Shown here: positions 21,885 to 33,907 of the stretch, one piece after another
Layout of the letters: every line of letters begins with the position of its first letter
How positions within the stretch are numbered: the stretch's first letter is position 1
DNA from: Leuctra nigra
Lineage: Eukaryota > Arthropoda > Insecta > Plecoptera > Leuctridae
Assembly (NCBI GenBank): GCA_934045905.1
Contig: OW203764.1
Coordinates: 24,974,954 to 25,038,953 of the forward strand
Direction of reading: 5' to 3'
Length of the DNA stretch: 64,000 nt
Translations under genes and position numbers: made by a program
The notes under the pieces: model-generated
Seen by the model: the letters and a program-made list of their open reading frames with translations, nothing else
Databases searched by the model: none
Told to the model about the DNA's origin: nothing

Positions 21885-22740
21885 AGTAACTACGGAAACG
21901 CTCAGGGTAACGCGTTGATGAGCGAGCACCGATACGTGCAACATCACCAACTAAACACGATCCACCATTCAAAGATGACTAGTACATTAGTTTTGATTTT
22001 CAATGCAACTTTTCAATCTCCATATATTACGCTGAATTAATTGAATCACAAATCCATCGGGCCGTGAATTTGGTACTTTTCAATAAATCTCTTGTGACAG
22101 TAGGTAATGTCAAAACTCTTAAAACGTCTGTTTACTTGACCGATTGGACGGAAAATGTATAAAATATGAAATAATGTTGGTCTTGATCACCTTTAAAAAT
22201 TTGAAGTTTTTTGAAACATTCGACCAATCTGAAGCTATTTTTTAAATTTTAAATGTTGAATCTTAAACGATGTAAAATTTGATTATCGGATTAAATTTTA
22301 AATGTTGAATCTTAAACGATGTAAAATTTGATTATCGGATCGGATCAAATTGATCGGATCAACCAATCAGAAGATATTTATTTTACAATTTGAGCCAATC
22401 AACGGATTTCTAAAAATTTCGGTCTGTATACCACCTATAGTAGGTGGTCTTTATCTAGGTATTATTTATGTACAAAATTTCAGCTCGATCGGAGACACGG
22501 TCCTTGTTCTATTTGATAATTTGTTGTAAAACGTCAGTTTTTGAAGATCGTTCCACATTTCAAAATTGCCGCTCGAAAACTGATGTTTTCGGAAAGAGTA
22601 GTATTTCCGATCTTCCGATCGTCAATGATAAATTCTTCATAAGACGTCTTCGTCCGGGTGTTTGCGGGTATGCCGACCGTCTAATCCACTCATTGGCGCT
22701 CGGTCGTCCGATTTCACTGCCTTCTACATGACATGGTCGC
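21885..22740 (-). mobile_element. Decayed Helitron-like family member
   Basis: Starts with ACGGAAACGCTCAGGGTAAC then GCGTTGATGAGCGAGCAC, the complement of the 3' end of the family at 25204-26078. Farther in, it has ACAAAATTTCAGCTCGATCG at 22471-22490, the family's conserved 5' module. It is much more diverged than the three main copies and its 5' limit is uncertain. Confidence 0.5.
22242..22339. repeat. Perfect 49-bp tandem duplication
   Basis: 22242-22290 and 22291-22339 are identical, starting TTAAATTTTAAATGTTGAAT and ending ATTATCGGA. It lies within the decayed Helitron-like copy. The identity implies recent slippage or an assembly artefact. Confidence 0.95.
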
Positions 22741-22991
22741 TGACTGCATGTTCAGCTTGGTTCCGCGGACTGACATCCACCAGGCCGATGTCCAAGATGG
22801 CCGGTGTAAGCAAATGAAGAATAGAAGAACTGTCAGAAAGTGTTGTAAATTATATATTGCACGCGAATTTTCACTAAAATACATGTGTTTGTGAATTTGA
22901 AAAATAATAAGAGTGTATTTTATATAAAAGCAATATGTTTATAATATGATATAATCGTGTTGCAAAACAATTGAGAAAGTGAGAAAAGCTG

Positions 22992-23433
22992 TGGCCGTCA
23001 TGCATTTTCAAGGCTCGCTTTCGCCAGCCCGTTCAAAAAATCGGCCTGCAATTTTGCACACATACTAGGTATTGTAATCCAAGTAGCCTCGTGATAAGTT
23101 GTTGAACATGATCCTGTTTTTATTTTTATTGTTATTTAAACTGGACGCTTGACTTAAATAACTTCAAATTTTGCATCGCCATGGGCAATCATTTTAGTTA
23201 TTTTTTGTAAATTTTCAGAGTAATCTGTTGTTAATAGTTGTGTCGTTTGTGTGTTTTAAATTTAATGCGTTATTGGATATATTTGTCAAGTTTCGCGATA
23301 GAAATGTCAGGTTTTTATAACTGTTGATGCATTTCGTTTCGGCTCTTTCGAAGATTTGTAGAGCAGAAACTTTCGAATTCGCATGCAATACGAAGGCTCG
23401 CTTATCAACGCTTTACACAGAGCGTTTTCCTGG
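22992..23433 (+). mobile_element. Short decayed Helitron-like relative
   Basis: The right end reads GCTCGCTTATCAACGCTTTA then CACAGAGCGTTTTCCTGG followed by T, matching the family 3' end but with CTGG for CTAG (both fit CTRR). CTGCAATTTTGCACACATAC at 23046-23065 corresponds to the family's 5' module. The left limit is uncertain. Confidence 0.45.
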
Positions 23434-23576
23434 TAAAATATAATTGAGCGAGCGTTTCAAGCGTCTTGCTGACACCGCCTCTTTCCTCCACAACGTGTAA
23501 AATCCTCTCTCCCGCCAATGTTCATGCGTTTTATGGTGTTTTTATGGGATATTTTCAAAGCGGACAGCGTTTATAG

Positions 23577-23660
23577 TGTAGGGTCAGCGTCAAAAGAAGC
23601 CAATCAAATCCCACATTCGTATTAAAACCGGTATAGGAACTATTGAACGTAGCTGTACCT
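23577..23660 (+). repeat. Dispersed repeat, copy 1
   Basis: Contains TAGGGTCAGCGTCAAAAGAA and AAACCGGTATAGGAACTATT in the same order and spacing as 46273-46352. It is an unclassified interspersed repeat. Confidence 0.65.
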
Positions 23661-24088
23661 CCTTTAGCAGGCAGGTCACTGCATATTTTTTAACATATTG
23701 ATTTTTTTTTATAAACATCTACCAAACATTTTATCTTCCCCATACCCTAAAAACCAATGACTAAAAACCAAAGACATTGGTTGTTGCCATGGCAATATAG
23801 TCCTAATCAAGAGTTTAAAATTTACAAGGGTATTGAAAAACTGACCCTTAAAATTGTATCAGTCAAAACACACCAAAAAGCAATTAGCAAACAAAAAGTA
23901 TTTCGATTTTTGCTGTTTCTTTCCATATTAGGTGAAATTGACATTATGAATTTTGAACAACAAATAATTAGGTAAATAATAACATGAGTGCTTTTCTACA
24001 AGAAATATTTGAATATAAATTGAAATCCCCCCTTAATGAGGAACTAATATAATTGAGAAAATATTTTCCCAGTTTTCTTTCATCAAAC

Positions 24089-24561
24089 CATAGAGATTCA
24101 TATACTTACAGAGAGGGGCAAGTAGATAGCCAGCCTTGGTATGATGCGATGTACATTGTCAGGGTAGATCTGAGCATGCTCAGCCACCATCTTGGAGATT
24201 ATTTCAAAAATTACTTTAAAAATGGCACCCCCCTCGATTGTAATGTTGTTGGCAAGAGACTTGAATGTTACTTTGTACTAACCTTCAGTGCATACTTCAC
24301 AGTAACAAACAACACAGAACAAATAAATGTACAGTAAAAACAAGATATAATATTGTAATAGTCTTCTGATTCAAGTTAAAAACGTGTTTCTAGTAAGTTT
24401 AAAATTTGACAGCTCAAAGTAATTTTTTCACTGCCTTCCGAATTAATTTTCCATTTCAGTGGCAGTGAATTATTAAATATCTCCAATATGGAGAAAAAGG
24501 ATCTTTCAAAATTAGTCAAGCATTAACCAGTAGTTACCCCTCTCTGTAATATATCTCTATG
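24089..24561. mobile_element. 473-bp MITE with CATAGAGAT ends
   Basis: Left end CATAGAGATTCATATACTTA then CAGAGAGGGGCAAGTAG. The complement of the right end reads CATAGAGATATATTACAGAG then AGGGGTAACTAC. The inverted repeats are about 35 bp. It has no transposase. The same tip occurs as a stand-alone palindrome at 18141-18174. Confidence 0.65.
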
Positions 24562-25203
24562 ATCAAACGATCTAATTTTTTCGCATTTTCAATATCTTTC
24601 ATTTATTTTATTGAATGTTTTTGATATTGATTTCCTCATCTTCGAATTGAATTGAGATTCGAATATGAGGAAACAGATCTATTTAGATCCTGGTCCTGCA
24701 TGGATCCTGGTTATAACAGAAGTCGATTCATTCGATCATGAAATCGAACAGATGACATCCAAACAGATTTAGTTCTTAGAATATGACATTATGATTTAGG
24801 GGCAATGAACCGTGCAATGAGGAAACATGGAGCGACGGTGGAGGGTGCAGAGTCAAGAGTCAGGCATATGAAATGAAATTATATTTTTAAATCTAATGCT
24901 CAATATCCTATCGTTTTAAATTATACAGTACAAAGAATTCAACTCAATTCGAGCTTTTGAAATAATCTCGATTTTAGTACTTCGGATAAATGTTTAAAAG
25001 GGGCTCACATTCTCAATAAAAGTAAATAAAAGTATGTATTATTATGTTTATTATTTTCGTTCATGAGTTTTTTTAATCAATTATGCCAAAGTAACACACC
25101 TACACAATCTTCAATGACGTTAACATTAGAACGAATATGAAAATCAGAACAATAAATGGGATTATCCGGACTCATCTGTAGAGCCAAATATAATTTTCTA
25201 ATA
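24562..25203. other. AT-rich sequence, no feature recognised
   Basis: It contains GATC-rich words and AT-rich sequence but nothing I can assign. Confidence 0.4.
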
Positions 25204-26078
25204 CTAGGAAAACGCTCTGAGTAACGCGTTGATGAGCGAGCACTGATACGCGCAATACCTGGAACCGAAATTCTGTTTATCGAAAATGTCCTTAAAAGCC
25301 AATAATTCTTGAATTTCGTCACAGACTTGTATGAAAATCTCCAACAATTCCTAAAATATTGGTCCCAATAACCACGCAAAGTTTTAAGTTGATCGATTGA
25401 ACCTTTATGATTGAACGATTCCTTGTTAATTTACAAAAATCACAGGATCTCGTTCAAAAAATATTTAAACGGTCATATCAGTTTCATAATATACGTTTGA
25501 AAGTTTCTGCTCTAACAACCTTGAAGTGAAGATCCGAAGATGCCGTGAAATGTGAAATTCGAGAAATATGACAGTCAACACGCAAAATATCCGTAAACTG
25601 TCAATAACTGTTGAATTTAAACACAGTTTAGTCTGAAAATTGTCAAAAATACAGATAATGTTGGACCCGATGACCATGCAAATTTTTAAGTTGATCGGTC
25701 AAACGGTTCTGATTTAAATTTCAAAACGCACATGAAATATTTTTTTTAAATTTTAACCAATGGAACGATTTGGCTGAAGATTTGTAAAATAAGAGACAAT
25801 GTTGGTCTTAATGACCATGCAAAGGTTGATCACATTTGTCGAAGACCATTTTCATTTTTCAGCCTTCAGGAGATGTTTATTTAAATTTTAACCAATCAAT
25901 GAATTTCAAAAAAAATTGGGGTCAGCAAACAGAGAATGTTGTCTCTACATGTGTGCAAAATTTCAGGTCGATCGGTGAAACTGTGCGATTTCTATTGCTC
26001 CATTTAGCAGACAAAAAAAAAAAAAAAAAACAGAGGTCCGTGTCAAAAGAGTAAGGAGACGCTCGCTTCGCTCGCTCA
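25204..26078 (-). mobile_element. Helitron-like non-autonomous element, copy A
   Basis: 875 bp, minus orientation. On its own strand it begins TGAGCGAGCGAAGCGAGCGT, has a T-rich tract after CACGGACCTCTG, and ends CAACGCGTTACTCAGAGCGT then TTTCCTAG, followed by T. The 3' end has an AACGC/GCGTT stem-loop eight bases before CTAG and T after it, as at Helitron 3' ends (CTRR inserted before T). The 5' end is not the canonical TC, so a Helentron-type variant is possible. The interior has repeated GATCAACTTAAAA/TTTGCATGGTCATTGG modules and no long ORF. Confidence 0.65.
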
Positions 26079-26583
26079 ATGATAAACGTTTTTCTTTCTT
26101 TTAATTCTGATTGCTGAAACGATTTCGTTAACAAAAATATTCACTTTATTTTATTCTAATGGTTTCTTCAGTGTCAGTGGTTGATGGTTGTCTGGAATCG
26201 GAAGTTTCTGCTCTGTGATTCTTGCGATGTTTCGCAAGCTGGACTCCCATGGGTCCTCATTAGATGCACCAAACAGTACAGAGAAGAAACTTCTCACTTC
26301 ATCCAGGTGCAACATATTTCTATGTTTTCAAACTGTGTCATTCCAATAATTATCACCGTTCGCTCATATTTACCATACACGTATTTGTTATCTCATAAAA
26401 AAATCGTTAACTCATTTGCACCTGCTATTTCACTATCAAAAGAATTCTCTTCCATTCGCAAATGTCAAAGAAATCATTTATCACGATAAAACAGATTTCC
26501 GTCAATCAACAGTTGCGATCCAGCGCGAGGTGTTTGACACACATTTCATTGCGCATGCGTGAACGTGCGTCGCGACGGCGTGG

Positions 26584-26690
26584 AGATATAACAGATAGAC
26601 GCTAGGCGTCGCTCAGTAGTCCGTCTCCAGCGTCCCGACGCTCACAGCATCTCTCTCTCTCTCCGTAGAGCTCACGCGCCGTGCTGACGT
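26584..26690 (+). promoter_or_regulatory. Candidate core promoter and non-coding first exon
   Basis: GATATAA at 26584-26590 lies 30 bases upstream of the arthropod initiator TCAGT (A at 26615). The downstream sequence is CpG-rich for this window (CGTCCCGACGCTCACAGC) and ends after 74 nt at a consensus donor GAC|GTAAGA (26689). CpG-rich sequence with GCGCATGCGTG (NRF1-like) lies upstream at 26550-26565. It could be a 5' UTR exon of the RERG-like gene 29 kb downstream, or of an unseen transcript. No transcript evidence is available. Confidence 0.4.
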
Positions 26691-28362
26691 AAGATCACAG
26701 ATGCAAGTAGATGCTTCGCTTTAGAAGCGTTGGTGCTTGTTAGTGCATGATATGTTTTTTTTAATGGTTTCATGCATTTTTAGTGGTAATTTTTGAGAAG
26801 TTAAGTTTAAAAAAAATCTTTGATGGAGGTACTTTTTCTTTGAAAATGCTATGAATAACTTGATGTGTTTTAAACGATCCTATGGGGTAGCTAATGCAAA
26901 TTGTTCGTCGATGGTCAAGGGTTTATTCGAGTTGTTATAACAACTCGTCATATTATAGTGTAGGTACGCGTATTTTCCTAATGTTATTTATTTTGTTATC
27001 TTTGTGCTGCTATAATGAATGTTATATTATTTTTGTTTTAGATTGTTTTAATTTTTAGTTTCATTTTTTCTGTGATATTTGTATATTGTAGTATTTTTTT
27101 TAACTTATAAAAATTTATAAAATTTAATAAATTCACAGACCACACAAAACCGCTTCAGCGATAATACTCTTCTATTACGTATTCTAATACTTATAATAAT
27201 AATCGTGCAGTTAATTTGTGTTATAAATTTGAGATAGTAGGAAAATCAAAATAGGAATACGTTAAAATACTCCTTCACTTGCGCTATTGATCCAGTAGAA
27301 TGATCATTATGGGAGCGACCGGTGTTGCGTACACATTGAGATCCACAATTAAGTACCTACAAGAACTTTCACCTTATCGTTATTAATTTTAATATAAAAC
27401 GTGTGCTTAAAGCTTTAAATCGTAAATTACTTCATCTTAAAAGTTCACTTCAACCCATTAAAACTTTACGTATACTTTTATGACGTAAAAGTCATAACGA
27501 AACAAGGTGCACCAATTCAAAACACATGACATTCAATAAAACATAAAATACGTACCTACACTCAGGGATATGCACGCAATCCTCTGCTATTGCGCAGCTT
27601 AGACTTTTAAGTAATTAAATAATAGAAGATCGAAGAAGTGATCTGATTGTGTCATAACTGATACGGAAATAGACGACGACGGTGCAGAGATTCAAGCTGA
27701 GGAATGCATCAGTGTTTCAATAGGGAAGGGAACTTTACCACGCTAGAGACAACTTTATAATAAAAATAAAAATATAGAAGTGCTTTTAGAGCTGGATGTA
27801 TTGTTCACCCAATTAATCATTTAATTGTAACTTAGTTGGATAATTTGTTAGACATAGACAATATCTTAGACCCCAGGGGCTGGATTCACAAAAAGTATTA
27901 AATGCTTTACGTATTTTCTTTCGATTTAATACTTTTGTCCCCTTGTAAAAGATAATATTTTTGAATAGATCAAAGGATCTATGCACAATGAATACGTAGT
28001 AGGAGCTAAATTCAAGACCATGTTCCAGACCCATGTAAGAAAATATTTAAACATTAGGCAAAGCGATTGCAGAATCTTGACACTGTTCTGCTCCAGAACA
28101 CTTATATTGTGGTTATAAGAAGTGTCTAGAAATGCAAATGTAAATCTTGTAATTTTAGTACATTTTTAACGAGGATCTCCCTTTCAATATAATATCTCAA
28201 CTTGGACTCCATCTGTCTAGTCTCATGTTCTATAAACCACTTTGTGTCCCGTCAATTCAAGAACATTTTGGACCAACGCTCCAAAACGCTATGGTAGGTT
28301 TATCAACAATAGTAAATTGCCCGCACAAAATTCTTTACAACAGCAACAAATCTGTCCTGCGA
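26691..28362. other. Unassigned sequence after the candidate promoter
   Basis: AT-rich; I see no coding exon, RNA gene or clear element. Confidence 0.4.
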
Positions 28363-28370
28363 TACATACT

Positions 28371-28902
28371 CAGACATGGGCAGTATCTAGATACTTGTAT
28401 CTTAAGATACGTATCTTAGATACATTTGTATCTTGAATCTATTATTTTAAATACATGAGCCAAATGTATCTGTACCTTGTATTTTAAATACCCATTTCTA
28501 AAGTATTTTGTATCTTATTTGAAGATTTAAAGTACAAGATACATTTTTATGCGCCTAGAATTTCAACGATAGCTTGATCTCAAACAAGCATCAAATAATA
28601 CACGTTGCCGTATTGAATCGATCAAGAAAATGTTAAGTATGTTGCCTTACAAATAGAACAAATTAAAATTTAATTTAGAATGTAAGTCCCTACATTTTTT
28701 ACTGTTGGATGATATGTATGAGAATAAAAAAAGGATCTTTAAATGTATCTTTTTTGAAGTATCTAAAGATGCTATCTTGTATCTTGTATTTTAAATACAT
28801 CTCTAAAATGTATCTTGTATCTTATATTTTAGATACCCAAATTAAAAGTATCAGTATCTTGTATTCCAAATACATTGAAACAGAGTATTTTGCCCATGTC
28901 TG
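28371..28902. mobile_element. 532-bp hAT-type MITE
   Basis: Terminal repeats CAGACATGGGCA and its complement TGCCCATGTCTG. The flanking 8-mers TACATACT (28363-28370) and TATATACT (28903-28910) differ by one base, the 8-bp target duplication of hAT elements. The interior is low-complexity, built from GTATCTTGTATTTTAAATAC-like words in both directions, with no transposase. Confidence 0.88.
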
Positions 28903-28951
28903 TATATACTTTTGTAATAAGCATGTATATAATGATAATCTTCTAGTTTTT

Positions 28952-29824
28952 TGAGCGAGCGAAGCGAGCGTCTCCTTTTGGCTCTTTTGGCACGGACCTC
29001 TGTTTTTTTTTTGTTTGTTTTTTTTTTTCTGTTACTGACGATATACAGGTCAGAGTTTTTCTTCGATCGAGCTGAAATTTTGCACACAAGTACGTAACAT
29101 TTCTGATTGTTGCAGACCCTAATTTTTTTGAAATCCCCTGATTGGTGCAAATTTAAAAAAAATTATCTTTCGATTGGTTGGTTTGATCAATTTGAAATTT
29201 AGCAAAGACATTGCAACCAACATTGTACCCAATCATAATAAATTTCAGCCAAATCCACCCATTGGTTCAAATTTGAAACCATTTTTCCTGTGATTTTTGA
29301 AATTTAAACTAGAACCGATTGACCGATCAACTAAAAACTTTGCATGGTCATTGGTACCAACATTTAAGGTATTTTTGCCAATTTTCAGTCAAATCTGTAG
29401 TTATTTTCAAAAGGTTTTGTAATTTTAGTGACATTTTGCGTGTTGGCTGTCAAATTCACGGCGACTTCGAATCTTCAGTTCAAGGCAAGGTAGTTAGAGC
29501 AGAAAGTTTCAAACGAAATGAAACTAATAATGACCGTTCAACAGATTGATCTGATATTGTGTACACACTAATATCATATGATTTGAGTGGTCCCAGGTAT
29601 ATTTTTTTAAAGAGATCCTGTGATTTTTGAATATTAACAAGGAACAGTTCAATCATAAGGGTTGATACTAACATTTTAGGAATATTTAGAGATTTTTATT
29701 CAAGTCTGACGAAATTCAAGATTTATTGGCTTTTAATGATATTTTCGATAGACATAATTTCGGTTCGAGGTGTTCCGCGTATCCGTGCTCGCTCATCAAC
29801 GCGTTACTCAGAGCGTTTTCCTAG
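28952..29824 (+). mobile_element. Helitron-like non-autonomous element, copy B
   Basis: 873 bp, plus orientation, with the same ends as copy A: TGAGCGAGCGAAGCGAGCGT at the start and GCGTTACTCAGAGCGTTTTC then CTAG followed by T at the end. A long T tract lies at 29004-29029. It is more diverged from copies A and C than they are from each other. It starts 49 bp after the hAT MITE. Confidence 0.65.
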
Positions 29825-32800
29825 TACATTTCAATATAATTTTAGAATCCCAACGGAATCATATTAGGTAGGTATGGATTAATTCTTGTATCGGCATGTA
29901 TAGGTAGCGATAAATAACATTCGTGTCAAAAAGTGGGCCAACGGTTTGATTTTCCGTCCGATGGACGTTTTGACATTTCCAACACGGGCCTCCTCAATCT
30001 GCCTCTATAGCCAGTCTATTTGTGTATATTAGGTAGCTTTTTTCCTGAAACAGTCCCTAAAATGTGAGCCAAAGTGGCTATTATTTTCATCCACGAACCA
30101 TCCAAGCACTGGCCCCGCTCGATGCGCCTGCCCCCTATCTGTAGCCGATTCAGAACAAGATTTGAGAGGTCAAATGACCCACATGACATTTCAAACATAA
30201 ATAACATAGATTCTAAAATATCATCACGTTACTTTTTGAAATTCACTTCAAACTTGGTGCCATAAGACCTAAATCGATTGTCTTCTGTAGATATTTTGTA
30301 TTTATGATATGATTCAGGGAAGATATAGCAGCTTTCCTCCCCTCCCCGTCTTCTTATAGCAGCGTCTTCTGGACGTATTATAAAGTTCTGCTATTAATCC
30401 AAGTGCTATCAGTACATCGCACGCTTGGATACTTGGTCTTCGCAGAGCGTTGGGCTTCTAGTGATTGATTTCCAATCTATGTAGCGAGCCCTCCACTAGA
30501 TACATGTTTGCTTTAACCTTAAATAGACCAGGGCAGGTCATTACTATGAACACTGCAATGAACATAAAGTACAAAGATGGAGTGTTCTGAAGTTCATTCA
30601 ACATGGTAAATAGAACTATTAGGAAGAAGCGTCTAATGACAAAAACTGCAACTGTTTGTGTGAGATGAAGTTATTCAATGCTAAATCGAATAAAGATATG
30701 GTACCGATATGAATACATTCTGATAAGTGGAATAAATAACAGTTCTTTAAAATGTGTTAATTACGTTTAATGAAAACGTTGAGTAGAGGAAAGGTTTTAT
30801 CAGTATGGGCTGTGAATACAATAAACTTTTCTTTCTGGCATCTACAATATAATTGTTGCAGTTTGTACCATAATGTATAACGAAAAATACATGCTTTAAG
30901 TCACATATAGGACTAAATTAGTAAGGTGGGAATAATATTGCACATAGCTTAAGTAGCGAAACAAATGCTTACAAGATAAGCATAGCTCCTGATTTTTTTT
31001 TATGTTAGGCATGCATTTGGTAATTGCTACGCGACTTGAACACTATTTAGGACTATTTTCATCTTGACAAGTATAAATGGATAAACATGTCTCTCATTCC
31101 CCCTATTGCTACGCGCCTGACGGTTTGTATTACTATCTCTACCACTCAAATAATCATCTCAAGAAATGGTTTAAGTGATCTATATGTGATTTATGTTTAT
31201 GTGGTTTGTGTTTATGTTATGGACAGTGTTTATGTATATTTATTAATTTCTCCCTTCTCTCGTGGTACAAATAACGAACACAAAATTATTCCGGACAAAA
31301 TCAATCAATCAATATCAATCTGTCAAGTTTGATATCTATCAATCATCAGTGACACACAAAATCACGCGTGAGATAGCAAGGCACTTCATTTTCTTTTTCA
31401 TGTTTACTTGCGAAATGTTCGTGACTTGTTCTGTCCCCTCAATTCAATCACACACTTAATCACACATTACAATCATTGCAAAGATGCAGAGACAAATATC
31501 CTGAAAAGCTCATCGGCCTAATCGTGAGAAAACAAGAGCTGAAGAACAATGAATACATTTGAACAGTGAAAACTATTTTTATTCTGAAATTAATCTACAT
31601 TATTTTTCGTCAGACGAAACACAGACAGATTGGCATCCGCTAATATTGATTATTGAATGAAGTCTGTCATACGTATATTTCTCTTCAAAAAAATCTACTA
31701 ACATGATTGTAGTTTATTTTCATTGTGATTACAGAAATGGAAAAATATCAAAGCATTTGTCGATTATTAAGGATGCATATCTTATCCTATATTCCATAAA
31801 CTCATGCACTGATGTTTCATGCATACTGAATCAGCCAATGAATAGAACTATTTCATCAGCTCACATATAGGATTATGTATAATACAAAGTGTAGTGTATA
31901 ACATTTCGAATAAATGCAATCTATTATCATAATAGTTCTATAATGTATAATGCTCCTCCGCTATTCAATTGGTACAGAAACTATTTGCCCATGCAATTTG
32001 ATCGCCGGCAGGAATTCTCTCTACTGATGTCACCAACGAGATGAACTATTATACATCCCTACATTACGTCATTACTAGCAGCCACATTGTGTCGAGAAAT
32101 GTAATCAATCAACTGAAGTATGTTAGGTATTCTCTTAATTAACTTGATGAGGCAACACTTCCGACACCTATAGGCACAACACCTTATTTACTGGCATATA
32201 CATACGTGGTCGATGAGCAAACCTGCGGAAAATTAAGTTCAAATAGGTCATGCTTTTTCATAGTGTATAGACCAATGCAAATTTTGATTTGAAACTGAGT
32301 CAACTGGGAAATTATCGAGTAAAGAATGATTTCGCGTTTATAATTCCAGTTCTTAATCAAGATGCCCGGACTCAATTCCGGCGACAGAACTTTCTAAATC
32401 TGAAGTAGGTATATTATCCATTTTGTAGACTGTCGAATGAGACGAAAATCTTCTTTTTCACATCTTTATCTTCATCATAATCACCATCACAGTCTTCTTA
32501 ATCATCCTCTAAAAGTCATTCACAGACGTGAAATTGACTACTACAAAACTTAACCGAAACCAAATTAATCAATAATTGGTCCATATAGCTAAGTTCGTAT
32601 ACTATAAAAACAACACGGTACGCTTTTCTCCATTCGCCACCTGGTGCGAGGAAATCACGCTCCCTCTGAGAGCAGTTCTAAGTGAAATCTACGCTTCTAA
32701 GTGATATCAACGCTCGATAAGTGATACTTGGTGTACGTAATGCATACTTAAGAGCTGGGTGTTTAGCGAAGAGCGTCGCCTCGGCTGCTGATGTTTCTCT

Positions 32801-33721
32801 CTCATGAATTCTTCATCATGCTATACATGAATGCTATTATTAAATATTCATGTGAATTATGTGTCATAAAAGATTCGTTTTCTTGATTTGTGGCCTTTTT
32901 AGTGTGTCTTTGAGTTTAGAGGGGTTGCAAGCACCGAAATACAATTTACAAAATAAAAACACCTTATTCGATTTTTTTCTGAAAACACCAAAGCTTAGCA
33001 GTATAGTGTACCTAGAGTGTACCTATTCAGTTATTTGAGCTTAAGTGGTTTTTCTAACTGTGGTTCTGCAGTAAACCAGCAATTATTCATTGTCCTTGAA
33101 ACATTTTCATACCACACTATTAGTGTATTATGTTGAACAAAATGCTTACCGCTTTCCCCCGTTTCTCATTGTAATTTGTAACAATTTTACCTTGTTCGCG
33201 TAGTATAACGTAAATATATTAGCGACATGAAAATTGTTAAAGATAACAAGTTCCTAAATCATTTTGGCGTAACACACTTATCAAAAGTTCGCTTCATTAA
33301 GAAAGAGGAAAAAAATTACAATGAATATATTTCATAAAAGGAGAGGCGCAAGATACATTTACCAAAATATATGGATCTCAAATCTGCATGTTTAACGTCA
33401 TATTCTCACTTTACCCATCGTTGTGTTTAGTTGTTTAAGTCGGCTGCCCTCGAAAGTAAACATTGGGGATGATATCCTTAATATTTTTTTTTGAACCATT
33501 CAAATTATGAAAAATTTAAAGCAATTTGTATTTGAATGTATTGATTTTATTAACATACTACAATACATTATAAAGGAACATAGATACATTGTTTTGATTT
33601 CTAATATCTATAACAGCAAACTGTCATACATTTTGCTACCCGTGTTGAAAACTGATCCTGACCATTTTGTACCATTACAGTGTTTACATGAGCATTAATA
33701 TTAACACTATTACATTAACAG
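29825..33721. other. Unassigned sequence
   Basis: No supported gene. GAACCATCCAAGCACTGG at 30095-30112 followed by CCCGCTCGATG resembles the complement of the 5S rRNA control region and may be a third 5S-derived fragment. CTATAAAAAC at 32602-32611 is TATA-like, with no initiator at the right distance that I trust. Confidence 0.35.
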
Positions 33722-33907
33722 TAACACATTTATTTTTTGAGTCGACTTTATCAATAAAGACACGAACTTTTAAGCACAATATTCGCGCCCATACTCGACT
33801 GAAAGTTGAAATGCACCTACTTTTCAGCTTTCAGGCGAGTTTGGGCACAAATATTGTGTTAAAATGTTCGTGTTTTGATAAAGTCGACTCAAAAAAGAGA
33901 TGTGTTA
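33722..33907. mobile_element. 186-bp palindromic foldback element
   Basis: Arms begin TAACACAT and share TTTTTTGAGTCGACTTTATC and GACACGAAC with the right half in reverse complement, around a GAAAGTTGAAA-type centre. It ends exactly where the TTAA of the next element begins (33905), so the two share their border. Confidence 0.75.

Noticed and set aside
25465..25677. Repeated short ORF also present at 43460-43651
   Set aside because: Both are the same stretch of the Helitron-like element read in one frame; not conserved in copy B, so not coding.
32602..32640. TATA box CTATAAAAAC as a promoter
   Set aside because: No initiator at the expected distance and no downstream exon or donor that I trust.
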